In this document: piece by piece, positions 1-8,251 of the stretch
Layout of the letters: each line of letters begins with the position of its first letter
Position numbering within the stretch: the stretch's first letter is position 1
DNA from: Candidatus Thiodictyon syntrophicum
GTDB taxonomy: Bacteria; Pseudomonadota; Gammaproteobacteria; Chromatiales; Chromatiaceae
DNA: 64,000 nt
Reading direction: 5' to 3'
Assembly: GCF_002813775.1 (NCBI RefSeq)
Contig: NZ_CP020370.1
Location: 1,393,501 to 1,457,500, forward strand
The notes under the pieces: model-generated
Told to the model about the DNA's origin: nothing
The model's input: the letters and a program-made list of their open reading frames with translations, nothing else
Databases searched by the model: none
Position numbers and translations under genes: made by a program

Positions 1-563
1 GCGAGATCGACGCACTGCTCCACCAGTTCCGCCTCCTGCTCCCGCCCGGTGCGGATCAGCTCCAGGTAATAGCGGTCGCCGAAGACCGTGAGCCACTGGT
101 CCAGCAGGTACTCGGCCCCCGTGCGGTTACCCGCCAGCAGGGCGGAGGCGACATCGCCCTGGGGCCCGCCGGAGAGCGCGATCAGCCCGTGTGGCGCCGC
201 CGCGATCCAGTCGCGCTCCACCTGGGGCACGCCTAAGTGCTGCCCCTCGACATAGGCGCGCGAAATCAGCCGGGTGAGATTGCCGTAGCCCTGTTTGTCC
301 TGCACCAGCAGCACCAGGCGGTGCGGCTTGTTGGGGTCCGCGGGGTTCTTCACCCACAGGTCCGCCCCCGCGATCGGCTTGATCCCGGCCCCCAGTGCCG
401 CCTTGTAGAAGCGTACCAGGGCGAAAAAATTGCACTGATCGGTGATCGCCACGGCCGGCATCCCGGCCTTGCGCGCCGCCTTGACCAGGGGCTTGACCCC
501 CACCAGTCCGTCGACCAGGGAGTATTCCGTGTGCAGGTGCAGGTGGATGAAGCGGGGGTCCAT
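1..563 (-). CDS. dnaE: DNA polymerase III alpha subunit, N-terminal part (runs off the window)
   Basis: Catalytic subunit of the replicative DNA polymerase III holoenzyme. The visible 187 residues begin MDPRFIHLHLHTEYSLVDG, the hallmark start of the PHP domain of bacterial DnaE, with the HxHTEYS metal-binding motif at residues 7-13 and the ITDQCNF segment typical of PHP domains near residue 40. The ATG at 561-563 is chosen because the PHP motif begins directly after it. The full protein should be about 1150-1180 residues, so roughly 85 percent lies outside the window. Upstream is a 460-bp repeat-rich spacer with no gene. Identification is firm from the motif and continuous frame. Confidence 0.95.
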   Translation of the reverse strand, partial: MDPRFIHLHLHTEYSLVDGLVGVKPLVKAARKAGMPAVAITDQCNFFALVRFYKAALGAGIKPIAGADLWVKNPADPNKPHRLVLLVQDKQGYGNLTRLISRAYVEGQHLGVPQVERDWIAAAPHGLIALSGGPQGDVASALLAGNRTGAEYLLDQWLTVFGDRYYLELIRTGREQEAELVEQCVDL

Positions 564-688
564 GGCGGGCTCGGCTGTGGTGTTGGATGGCGGGCGTCGG
601 GGGCGGGAGTCTACCAAGTCGGCGGGGGCGGCGTGCGGGTCGCTGCGGGGATCCTGGGAGCGCCGGGCGTCCGCCCGGCGCGAGGGCA

Positions 689-894
689 AGCCCCGAAGGG
701 GCGCAACATACCAGCCCAGGGCAACGCCCTGGGTGGCGCGGTTTCTGAGGTCCAGCCCTGAAGGGGCGTGACATCCATCAGGGCTCAACCGTCACCGGGT
801 GCGGCCCTATGTCACGCCCTTTCAGGGCTAAACCTCATCCTGCGCCCAACCCAGGGCGCTGCCCTGGGCTGGTATGTAACGCCCCTGCGGGGCT
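689..894. repeat. Inverted pair of an about 86-bp dispersed palindromic repeat (family R1)
   Basis: Two copies of the same unit face each other at 689-774 and 809-894. Each contains a GAAGGGGCG block, a GACATACCAG-type block and the hairpin CCCAGGGCAACGCCCTGGG. Further copies lie at 9405-9491 and 32194-32279. The rest of the spacer 564-1026 shows nothing else I can support. Copies sit only between genes, as expected for REP/MITE-like elements; no transposase is attached. Confidence 0.85.
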
Positions 895-1026
895 GAGGAT
901 GCCGGTGGCAGGCCGTGCGGACACACGCTGGCGGCGACTGTGGATACGGATTGCGCTGCGCTCCATCCAGGCTACGCGCTGGGATACACTGACCCCCGAG
1001 ACGACTGACGGGCGAGGGGCGCGGGC

Positions 1027-1230
1027 ATGGGTACCACGGCGGATCGAATCTTCGCGCAGGCGAGCCGGCTCCCGGAGCCGCTGGCCCGCGAGGTCCTGGA
1101 CTTCATCGGCTATCTGGAGGCCAGGCACGGACTGCGGGATTTGCTCAGCGAAGACCTCAAGGCGGCCCAGGACGGCGCCATGCGCCGCGTCTGGGAAAAT
1201 CCAGACGACGAGGTCTGGAATGACGGTTGA
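1027..1230 (+). CDS. Orphan DUF2281-family antitoxin-like protein
   Basis: 67-residue protein. Its first half (LPEPLAREVLDFIGYLEA) matches the helical DUF2281 segment, and the ending ENPDDEVWNDG is the typical C-terminal signature of DUF2281 antitoxins. In such pairs the antitoxin gene normally runs straight into a MazF/PemK-type toxin gene by overlap. Here the sequence after the stop is a palindromic repeat (from about 1280) and no toxin frame exists, so the toxin was probably lost. Start: ATG at 1027, the first in frame. Role as antitoxin is inferred from family; no partner is visible, so it may be non-functional or act on a toxin elsewhere. Confidence 0.6.
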   Translation: MGTTADRIFAQASRLPEPLAREVLDFIGYLEARHGLRDLLSEDLKAAQDGAMRRVWENPDDEVWNDG

Positions 1231-1276
1231 CCGGCAGGGATATTTCTCGTTCCCACGCTCCCGCGTCACTGCCATC

Positions 1277-1430
1277 AGGTTAAGCCTCATGTCCAGTCCG
1301 GTCCGGCCTGGGAGCGCCGCACCCCAGTGCGGCGCGATCTCGCGGATAACTCCGGCGGTGCGGGTTGACCAGAGGCCGCGCCGCACTGGGGTGCGGCGCT
1401 CCCAGTAGCCGTTGCGGCTTGACTTAATGG
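1277..1430. repeat. Dispersed stem-loop repeat (family R2), copy 1
   Basis: About 150-bp element with inverted arms GGGAGCGCCGCACCCCAGT and a matching arm at 1383-1403, separated by a GATCTCGCGGATAAC spacer. A second copy with the same internal sequence lies at 35373-35515. No coding potential; resembles a MITE. Confidence 0.75.
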
Positions 1431-1472
1431 CAGGGCCTCGGCGCCTGGGAACGAGACAACGAGACCTGGGGG

Positions 1473-2696
1473 ATGGGCGGCTTGGATATCTTCATCAGCT
1501 ATGCACGCAAGGACTTGAGCCGGGTCGAGCCCATCGCCCGGGCGCTCGAGTCGCTGGGCTATGGCGTCTGGTGGGATGCGGACCTGCGTGCCGGGCGGCG
1601 CTTCGACGAGGAGATCGAACGGGCACTGGCCGCGGCGCGGTGTGTGCTGGTGGTCTGGACCGCGACCTCGGTGCAGCGCCAATGGGTGCGCGCCGAGGCG
1701 GCCGAGGCCCTGGACGCCAACAAGCTGGTGCCGGTCTTCCTCGAGCCGGTCAAGCCGCCGCTCTATTTTCGCCATGTCCACGGGGTGGACCTCGGCGGCT
1801 GGGACGGCCGACCGGAGCACGGCGGATTCCAGCGGCTCAGGCGTGATATCGCGGAATTGGCTGGGCCGGGCACCGATGCTGGCGACGCAGGTCCGGAAAT
1901 GGTGTGGGCGGCGGCCTTACCACCACCCAAGGTGGGAGAGCCCGGCAGTGTCTTCCACGACCAGCTCAAGGACGGCGGTCAGGGTCCGCAGATGGTCTGG
2001 CTGCCGCCCGGGGGCTTCCTGATGGGCTCACCCGACACGGACAAGGTGGCCGACGCCGACGAGCGCCCCCAGCACGAGGTACGCATCGCCCGGCCCTTCG
2101 CGATCGGCCGCTTCCCCGTCACCTTCGCGGACTATGACCGGTTCTGTGTGGTCGCCGGGCGGGAAAAGCCCGGGGATCGGGGCTGGGGCCGTGACCGCTA
2201 TCCCGTGATCAATGTCTCGTGGAAGGACGCCGTCGCCTATTGCCTCTGGCTCAGCGGACAGACCGGCCGGACCTATCGGCTGCCGAGCGAGGCGGAGTTG
2301 GAATATGCCTGCCGGGCGGGGACTCAGACCCGCTGGTCCTGCGGTGACGACGAGAAGGCCCTGGCCGATCACGCCTGGTTCGATGGGAACTCGGGGGGCA
2401 AGACCCACCCGGTTGGAGAGAAGGCCGCCAACCCTTGGGGGCTCCACGATATGCACGGGAACGTCTGGGAGTGGGTGCAGGACCATTGGCACGACAACTA
2501 CCAGGGCGCCCCGGACGACGGCCGTGCCTGGGATGACATCTCAGGCGGGTGGCGTGTGCTGCGCGGCGGCGGTTGGATCGACGAGGTGCAGAGCCGGCGC
2601 TCCGCGTGCCGCACCCTCGTCGACCCCGGCCTCCACTTCCCCGATGCCGGTTTCCGGCTTGCCCTAGGTCTCGAGCCAGCCAGCCAGCCCGGATGA
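1473..2696 (+). CDS. TIR domain fused to a formylglycine-generating-enzyme-like (SUMF1) domain
   Basis: 407 residues in two parts. Residues 3-130 form a TIR domain: DIFISYARKD at 5-14, VWWDADLRAG at 32-41, and W71/E75 in QWVRAEAAE, the position of the catalytic Glu of NAD-cleaving TIR domains. Residues about 170-400 are an FGE-sulfatase domain with MVWLPPGGFLMGSP, RLPSEAELEYACRAG, the HGNVWEW motif, VLRGGGW and DAGFRLAL. Bacterial TIR-FGE fusions are known in signalling and anti-phage contexts; FGE domains there are thought to be ligand-binding or modifying. The gene is isolated, with repeats on both sides. A second FGE-bearing conflict protein lies at 26830-29307. NADase activity and a defence role are inferred from family, not shown. 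Confidence 0.88.
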   Translation: MGGLDIFISYARKDLSRVEPIARALESLGYGVWWDADLRAGRRFDEEIERALAAARCVLVVWTATSVQRQWVRAEAAEALDANKLVPVFLEPVKPPLYFRHVHGVDLGGWDGRPEHGGFQRLRRDIAELAGPGTDAGDAGPEMVWAAALPPPKVGEPGSVFHDQLKDGGQGPQMVWLPPGGFLMGSPDTDKVADADERPQHEVRIARPFAIGRFPVTFADYDRFCVVAGREKPGDRGWGRDRYPVINVSWKDAVAYCLWLSGQTGRTYRLPSEAELEYACRAGTQTRWSCGDDEKALADHAWFDGNSGGKTHPVGEKAANPWGLHDMHGNVWEWVQDHWHDNYQGAPDDGRAWDDISGGWRVLRGGGWIDEVQSRRSACRTLVDPGLHFPDAGFRLALGLEPASQPG

Positions 2697-2799
2697 AGCG
2701 GAGCGCCATCCGGGGTCAGGAAAAGGCTGGCCGGCTTGCGGTGAGCGGCCGGAATCGCCCCGTGCAGAGCGTAAATCAATGAATCATCTGTGATAATCT

Positions 2800-3432
2800 G
2801 TGTTCATCTGCGCGTTCGTCGGCCAACGGCCTGGACTTTACGCACTGGCGCCGGCCGTGGTCACGGAGCTGGCCGGCCGCGAGTTTGGCGACGCACTGAG
2901 CAAAGTAGCCAAAGTAGCCTTGGCTAAACGCGCAGACGCGCTGTTGCGGCAACTGCAGGGTGGCCCGGGGCTCGATAATGACGATACCGGCTGGGTGCTG
3001 CGCATCAACCGCAAAGGCCGCGCCAAAATGGGGGACAACCCTGACCTGACGGCGCTCGAATCGAAGGCGGTGGCCGGGATCGAAGCGCTCGTAAGGCGGG
3101 CGGTCCTGACCGAGACCCACCCTGATCTGGCGCACCACAACCCCCAGGTGGCAGAGGTCCATCGCTTCTATGCCGCGCTGGTGGTGGACGGGGTGCTGTA
3201 CCGGGTCAAGCTTACCGGTAAGACCTTCGTACCCCGGTTGGGCCAGACCAGGGTGTTGCACGCGCTGTCCGCCGTAGAAATAGAAAACGCCCCGCTGGGA
3301 ACCTTGCCTGCGCATGGAACGCCAAAGGCGTCAAAGCCGCAAGCTCAACCAACCACGGGGCGCATCATCAGTATAACCGACTTGCTGGCGGGCGCTACAC
3401 TGTGGGACGGAACACCCTTGGTGCGACCATGA
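2800..3432 (+). pseudogene. Fragment of a phage-type polyvalent protein (LPD3-like tail)
   Basis: Open frame of 210 codons. The conserved-looking part is residues 10-190: an ELAGREFGD helix, then about residues 118-160 a small beta-rich segment (VHRFYAALVVDGVLYRVKL, then VLHALSAVEIE) that resembles the LPD3-type domains found at the C-termini of large phage and mobile-element proteins. The first eight codons derive from a dispersed repeat (TGTTCATCTG), so the natural start is missing and this looks like the 3' end of a larger gene cut by repeat insertion. The tail is low complexity and probably degraded. No neighbouring phage genes remain. The family assignment is tentative. Confidence 0.4.
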
Positions 3433-3486
3433 CCCCCATCACCGTCCAAGTCCCGGGCGATCGGCCTCGAACCGGCGGTCGAGGCT

Positions 3487-4632
3487 TCAGCCGCCCGGCG
3501 CCGCCAGCGAGCGGAAGAACTCCAGATAAGCACCGGCGGCGGGGATGAGCCGGTAGGGTTGCGCGGCCTCACGCAGTTCGTCGCGGTCCAGGGTGTCGGC
3601 GGCGAGCCAGCGCAGACTGACATCGATGGCGTCGGTCAGGCCGTGCAGGTCGCCGAGCCGCACCAGAGGCCCCAGGCGCCCGTCGCGCAGCAGGTCGCGC
3701 ACGCCGCTCGCGCAGTCGGTGGCGACCACCGGGGTGCCCAGGGCCAGGGCCTCGACCAGCGCGTTGGGCAGGCCCTCGCGGCGTGAGGACAGTACCAGCA
3801 GGTCGGCACGGGCGAGATACGGGAAGGGGTTGGCGATGAAGCCGGGCAGGTCCAGGCGGGCGCCGAGGCCGAGTCCCTGGGCCAGTTCGGTGAGGTGGGG
3901 CCGCTCCTTGCCCTCGCCGATGATGATGAGCCGCGCCGTCGGCTGGTGCGCGCGGGCGAAGGCGCGCAGCAGGGTGGCGAAGTCCTTGACCCGGCGCAGC
4001 CCGCCGAGCGCGATGACGACCGGGGGCCGGCCCGGGCCCCGGGGTTGCGCGAGCCAGGGGTGGGGGCAGGGGGCGGCGGCCAGGTCCGCCAGGTCGTCCG
4101 GCAGTATGGGGTTGTGCAGGACGGCGAGGGGTACATCGGTGACCCCGAAGACCTGCCGCAGGTCTTCGGCGACCGCCGCCGAGACCGCGGTGATCCCGTC
4201 CAACTGCCGGTAGCAACTGCCGATGCGGCGGGTCTCCCGGCGGGTCTTGAGCGGGTTCCAGCGGTGCGAGTGGAAGCGCCCTGACATCAGGGTGCCGACC
4301 GCGGCGACCAGGCGCGTGGCGCCCCCGGCCTCCGGTGCGAGCCCGGTGCGCGCCGCCAGGGCGGCCAGGTCGTCGGCCAACTTGCCGGTGACCAGGCAGT
4401 CGGGGCGCTCGTGCTGCATGAAGGCGCGCAGGAACCCGGTGCGGGGCTCGGTGACGTGCAGGACGCACAGGCCGGGCTCCGGGTCTTCCAGATACGCGTG
4501 CTCGGGGTCGCCGACCAGGAGCCAGGTCCTGACCCCCAGCCGGGCCAGTCCGCGGGCCAGGTGCGTGAGGTTGCGCTCGACCCCGCCGCCCTCGAAGTCG
4601 GTGACCACCAGGGCGATGCGCTCAGCCGACAT
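3487..4632 (-). CDS. Glycosyltransferase family 4 protein (first of two)
   Basis: 381 residues, GT-B fold. It should transfer a sugar from an activated donor to a lipid- or polysaccharide-linked acceptor at the cytoplasmic face. N-terminal domain starts IALVVTDFEGGGVERN with the glycine-rich acceptor loop. The C-terminal domain carries VVIALGGLRRVKDF, RLIIIGEGKERPHL, ADLLVLSSRREGLPNALVEA and LGTPVVATDCASG, the canonical GT4 donor-site E-x7-E region. Start: MSAERIAL at 4632 is preferred; 15 extra in-frame codons upstream come from a repeat element and are not conserved-looking. It lies 163 bp downstream of a second GT4 gene on the same strand, separated by that element. Likely part of a cell-surface glycan locus; sugar specificity unknown. 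Confidence 0.9.
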   Translation of the reverse strand: MSAERIALVVTDFEGGGVERNLTHLARGLARLGVRTWLLVGDPEHAYLEDPEPGLCVLHVTEPRTGFLRAFMQHERPDCLVTGKLADDLAALAARTGLAPEAGGATRLVAAVGTLMSGRFHSHRWNPLKTRRETRRIGSCYRQLDGITAVSAAVAEDLRQVFGVTDVPLAVLHNPILPDDLADLAAAPCPHPWLAQPRGPGRPPVVIALGGLRRVKDFATLLRAFARAHQPTARLIIIGEGKERPHLTELAQGLGLGARLDLPGFIANPFPYLARADLLVLSSRREGLPNALVEALALGTPVVATDCASGVRDLLRDGRLGPLVRLGDLHGLTDAIDVSLRWLAADTLDRDELREAAQPYRLIPAAGAYLEFFRSLAAPGG

Positions 4633-4639
4633 GATCCGA

Positions 4640-4800
4640 GAAAGAGCAGTTATCCACAGATGAACACAGATGAACACAGATTATTCATTGACTTACGCTT
4701 GGCCGGGGACTCACCTTGCCGGTGATTGTGACACTAACGATAAGCGCATGACAATTCAAGGAACATCTGTGTTCATCTGTGTTCATCTGTGGATTTTAGG
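4640..4800. repeat. Inverted-repeat element with ATCTGTGTTC-type arms
   Basis: Arms at 4650-4682 and 4764-4796 are near-perfect inverted copies built from the 10-mer GTTCATCTGT, enclosing about 80 bp. It fills the space between two glycosyltransferase genes. Architecture matches the elements at 9515-9676 and 59139-59301, whose arms use the variant GTTCATTTGCG. A single arm also occurs at 2785-2815. Confidence 0.8.
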
Positions 4801-5929
4801 ATGATTGACCTCGCGCGGACCCCAGCATCAGCGCGAGATAGCGATCGGCGTTGCGCTGCGCCTCGTAGCGCTCGCCGCCCTGGCGCAGGGTGGCGGCCGG
4901 GAGCGGGTCGGCCAGGGTCCGGGCCATGGCGTCGGCGAGTGCCCGCGGGTCGCCGGGCGGGACCAGGGGGCCGAAGCGCCCGTCGGCCAGGATCTCCCGC
5001 GGGCCGGCCCCGCACTCGGTGCTGACGACCGGGGTGCCGAGTGCGAGCGATTCGATCAGGACCGTCGGCAGGGCGTCCCAGAAGGAGGACAGCACCACCA
5101 GGTCGGCCCGGCGCAGATAGGGGTAGGGGTTGGCCGCCCAGCCGGGCATGTCGACCGACTCGGTGAGCCCCAGGTCGGCGCGGACGGACTCGATCTGCGG
5201 GCGCAGCCGCCCATCGCCGATGATCAGGAGGCGGCAGTCAAGTCCCGCGCGCAGGCGGGCGAAGGCGTGCAGGAGGGTCGGCAGGTCCTTCTCCACCTCC
5301 AGCCGGCCGGCGAAGACCAGGACCGGGGGGCGCGCCCCGGACGGGTCCGCGCGGAACCAGGGGTGGTCGATCGGCGCCTGGGCCAGTTCCAGCATCCGCG
5401 CCGTGACGATGGGGTTGGGGATGGTCGTCACCGGGGCCGCGGCCCCCAGGAGGGCGTGCAGGTCCTGCGCCGTGTCCTGCGAGATCGCGACGAGGCCGCG
5501 GTTGCGGCGGTACCAGTGCAGGACCTCGGCGCGCCGACGGCGGCCCTTCCAGCCCTTGAGATGATCGAGCTTGACACTCATGCGTCCGTGCACCGTGACG
5601 AAGACCGGGGTGCCGGTGCCGGACAGGCGCGCCGCCTTGAGGGTGAAGACGTCCTCGCGGATACGGTGGGTGAGGACCGCCGCCGGGCGGTGTTGGCGCA
5701 GATACAGGGCCATGGCCGGGACTCGGGTCCAGGGGCCCATACGGCCCATGGCGAGCACCCGCACCCGGGGATCGGTCGCCTCGGGGATGGGGGCGCGCGA
5801 GGCGGTGACCAGCAGATCCGTGGGGGTGCCGCGGGCGACGAAGCCGTTGGCCAGGCTGGCGGCGATCTTGGCGGTGCTGCCGCCGTCGAAGGGGCCGCAG
5901 TAGATGGCCAGGCGCGGGGGCTTGGTCAT
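4796..5929 (-). CDS. Glycosyltransferase family 4 protein (second of two)
   Basis: 377 residues. Begins MTKPPRLAIYCGPFDGGST with the N-terminal glycine loop; C-terminal domain has PVLVFAGRLEVEKDLPTLL, CRLLIIGDGRLRP, ADLVVLSSFWDALPTVLIES and LGTPVVSTECGAGPRE, the GT4 donor-binding signature. The start at 5929 overlaps the stop of the upstream ligase-like gene by four bases (ATGA), so the two are translationally coupled. Clear paralogue of the next gene in the operon, with the same length and motif spacing; both probably build the same surface glycan. Specificity cannot be read from sequence. Confidence 0.9.
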   Translation of the reverse strand: MTKPPRLAIYCGPFDGGSTAKIAASLANGFVARGTPTDLLVTASRAPIPEATDPRVRVLAMGRMGPWTRVPAMALYLRQHRPAAVLTHRIREDVFTLKAARLSGTGTPVFVTVHGRMSVKLDHLKGWKGRRRRAEVLHWYRRNRGLVAISQDTAQDLHALLGAAAPVTTIPNPIVTARMLELAQAPIDHPWFRADPSGARPPVLVFAGRLEVEKDLPTLLHAFARLRAGLDCRLLIIGDGRLRPQIESVRADLGLTESVDMPGWAANPYPYLRRADLVVLSSFWDALPTVLIESLALGTPVVSTECGAGPREILADGRFGPLVPPGDPRALADAMARTLADPLPAATLRQGGERYEAQRNADRYLALMLGSARGQSS

Positions 5930-7251
5930 GATCCGCCGGACCGCTGCCCGGCGCCCACGGGGCGCAGTTGGACGCTGTAGAGGATGCCGAGGAACAGGAT
6001 GAAGAAGAACCGCAGATCCAGGTTCATCAGGCGGAAGTCGTAGAGACAATAGAGCAGCAGCATGACGGCGCCCAGGGTCAGGAAGGCGCGCAGGTCCGGC
6101 GCCGCCCGGGGGTCGGACCACAGGGTGCGGTAGGCGCGCCCCAGGACCGCGAGCAGCGCGGCGGCGATGAGGACGCCGACCAGGCCGAAGCGGGCCAGGG
6201 TCTCGATCGCCGCGCTGTGCAGGTGGGAGGCGGCCGGGGCATGGGCCAGTTGGTAGTCGGAGACCGCCAGGATCCGCCTCGGTATCAGGAACTCGGTGGT
6301 GCTGGTTCCCGGGCCGAAGCCCAGCAGCGGGCGGGCGCTGAAGGCCTGGAGCCCGACCTGCGCCAGATTGAGCCGGATGGCGACGGACGCCGCCTCGTGG
6401 TAACTCAGTTCGCCCTGGCTGCCGCGGGTGAGTTCCCTGAAATCCGCCAATTGACGGCCCCTGGTGGTCCACAGCAGGGTCCCGGCCAGGGCGACGAACA
6501 GCAGCGCGGAGGCCAGGGCCAGGCGCGCCTGCCGCGGTGCCCGCCCGTCCTGGCGCCCCGGGTTGAGCCATTGCAGCAGGGCGTAGAGCACCCCGACGAC
6601 GGCAAGCCCGACGGCCGCCCCGCGGGACTGGGTAACCACCAGGACCACCAGCAGGAAGGCGAGCCCCAGGCCCCAGAGCGCCCAGCCGAGCAGGGGCCGC
6701 GCCCGCCCGCCGATGCGCATCCCGGTGATCCGGGCGCGGAACAGAAAGAGCCCGACCAGCATCACCGAGGCGATGAAGGCGAGCCCCAGGGCGGCGTAGC
6801 CGAAGTGGTAGCGCATCCCGGCCAGCACCTGCGGTGTCAGGGACCAGTCGGTCTTGTGCAGGACCCCGAACACCAGCCCCAGGAAGGCCGCCCCCAGCAG
6901 CGGCCAGACCTGGTCGGGGTCGCGGCGCAGCCACCAGGCGGGGATGACGAAGAGCAAGGGTGTCACCCAGGCCGAGACCGCCCGCCACTGGTCCGCGGCG
7001 GTGTCCGGGTACAGCCAGGCGGCGCGCAACGCCAGCGCGCTGGTGATGGCCAGCACACCGAGGACCAGCAGCAGGGCCGGCTCCCGGCGCAGTTGCCGCC
7101 AGTGACCAGGGACCTCGGTCAGGAACAGCGCGGCGAGCAGCGCGAGCGCGATGTTGGCCGGCGCCGTGAGGGACCAGGCGCAGAAGGCGAAGATCAGCAG
7201 CAGAACCCGGGCAATCGCGGGCTTGCGGGTCAGGATGGGACTGAAGGTCAT
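5926..7251 (-). CDS. O-antigen ligase / Wzy-type polymerase family membrane protein
   Basis: 441 residues, polytopic inner-membrane protein of the Wzy_C superfamily, which joins polysaccharide units or ligates O-antigen to lipid A core in the periplasm. At least ten hydrophobic segments are visible, starting ARVLLLIFAFCAWSL and ALALLAALFL. A large periplasmic loop (about residues 270-370) holds RPLLGFGPGTST and the HLHSAAIETLARFGLVGV motif, the conserved His/Arg region of the family. Start MTFSPIL at 7251 is chosen over a longer upstream frame because the hydrophobic N-terminus follows at once. Coupled by ATGA to the GT4 gene downstream. Polymerase versus ligase cannot be decided from sequence. 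Confidence 0.85.
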   Translation of the reverse strand: MTFSPILTRKPAIARVLLLIFAFCAWSLTAPANIALALLAALFLTEVPGHWRQLRREPALLLVLGVLAITSALALRAAWLYPDTAADQWRAVSAWVTPLLFVIPAWWLRRDPDQVWPLLGAAFLGLVFGVLHKTDWSLTPQVLAGMRYHFGYAALGLAFIASVMLVGLFLFRARITGMRIGGRARPLLGWALWGLGLAFLLVVLVVTQSRGAAVGLAVVGVLYALLQWLNPGRQDGRAPRQARLALASALLFVALAGTLLWTTRGRQLADFRELTRGSQGELSYHEAASVAIRLNLAQVGLQAFSARPLLGFGPGTSTTEFLIPRRILAVSDYQLAHAPAASHLHSAAIETLARFGLVGVLIAAALLAVLGRAYRTLWSDPRAAPDLRAFLTLGAVMLLLYCLYDFRLMNLDLRFFFILFLGILYSVQLRPVGAGQRSGGS

Positions 7252-7607
7252 GCGTGGCGGCTCGTGGCGGGGGAACCACCGGCGGCGGTGGGGCTTGGTC
7301 TTGTGACCTGCGGGGTCGGGCGTGGCCGGCGGCGCTTCACCGGGTTTGGCCGGGGCCTGGTGCAATGGTAAAGCAAAGCGTGCCTGACTTGCCGGGGAAC
7401 CGATGCGCCTGGCTGCCGGCGGCCGCCGGGGCGGCCGAGGTGTGCGGCGGTCGCACACGAGTTGCGTGCTATCACTGCGGTCCTGATGGCCTTGACCGCA
7501 CTTACGATGAAGGCCCCGGCAGCGCACAGAAAATGGTCTATCCTTGGTTGGCAATGATCCGGTCGGTACCACCGCGGAGCAACCGTAACTCAAGCTGGAG
7601 AGTCCTG
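7252..7607. other. Divergent intergenic region, no gene seen
   Basis: 356-bp spacer between the ligase-like gene (minus) and the DUF2845 gene (plus), so it should hold promoters for both. I see no convincing -35/-10 pair and no palindromic operator. The longer open frames crossing it are shadows without a family match. Confidence 0.4.
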
Positions 7608-7985
7608 ATGAAACTGTCGATGTTGGCGCTCGCCTTGTGTCTGGCCGTGATATCCCAAGGTACCTGGGCATCGCCATTCTATTGTCGAAATGTGCTGGTA
7701 TATACCGGCGACACCATGCGGCAGGTTTATGACAAATGCGGGGAGCCTTATCAGCGCGACAGCCGTGTCGAATATCGAAGAACGATCCTGAACTGGGTGC
7801 CCTCGCGTGAAGCGATATTGCAGGATCGGGGGATAGCCTACCTGCCTGGTGTGGGTTATGTCTACGATCAACCGATCAACATCGATGAATGGGTCTATAA
7901 CTTCGGTCCCAGCAGTTTCATGCAGTTTCTGCATTTCGTGAATGGTCAACTGACTGACATCAAGGATTTGGGGTATGGCAACTGA
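7608..7985 (+). CDS. DUF2845-family secreted protein
   Basis: 125 residues. A typical Sec signal peptide occupies residues 1-21 (KLSMLALALCLAVISQGTWA, likely cleavage after WAS). The mature part holds a cysteine pair (FYCRN and DKCGEPYQRDSR) and the Gly-rich GIAYLPGVGYVYDQP followed by WVYNFGPSSF, matching the small periplasmic DUF2845 family. Function of the family is unknown. ATG at 7608 is preceded by a GGAG ribosome binding site about nine bases upstream, which decides against the longer open frame. Codon use is less GC-rich than neighbours. A hexamer-array hairpin lies 60 bp after the stop. Confidence 0.8.
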   Translation: MKLSMLALALCLAVISQGTWASPFYCRNVLVYTGDTMRQVYDKCGEPYQRDSRVEYRRTILNWVPSREAILQDRGIAYLPGVGYVYDQPINIDEWVYNFGPSSFMQFLHFVNGQLTDIKDLGYGN

Positions 7986-8048
7986 TTGCGGGCGTCAGGA
8001 ACGGTTCATTAATAAGTGAACCAAGTACATCAGGAATGCTCTCCGCAC

Positions 8049-8191
<143 letters not shown>

Positions 8192-8251
8192 CGATTGTGT
8201 CGTGTTTAACCTGTTCTTGACTCGTTACTCAGGCGCCTCCACGGTCCCTGT

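Noticed and set aside
4633-4677. Longer start for the first glycosyltransferase
   Set aside because: The additional 15 codons are the translation of an ATCTGTGTTCATCTGTG repeat arm.
5968-7371. Open frame of 467 codons, plus strand
   Set aside because: Antisense of the O-antigen-ligase-like membrane protein; composition (Gln/Glu/Gly/Pro) is that of a shadow.
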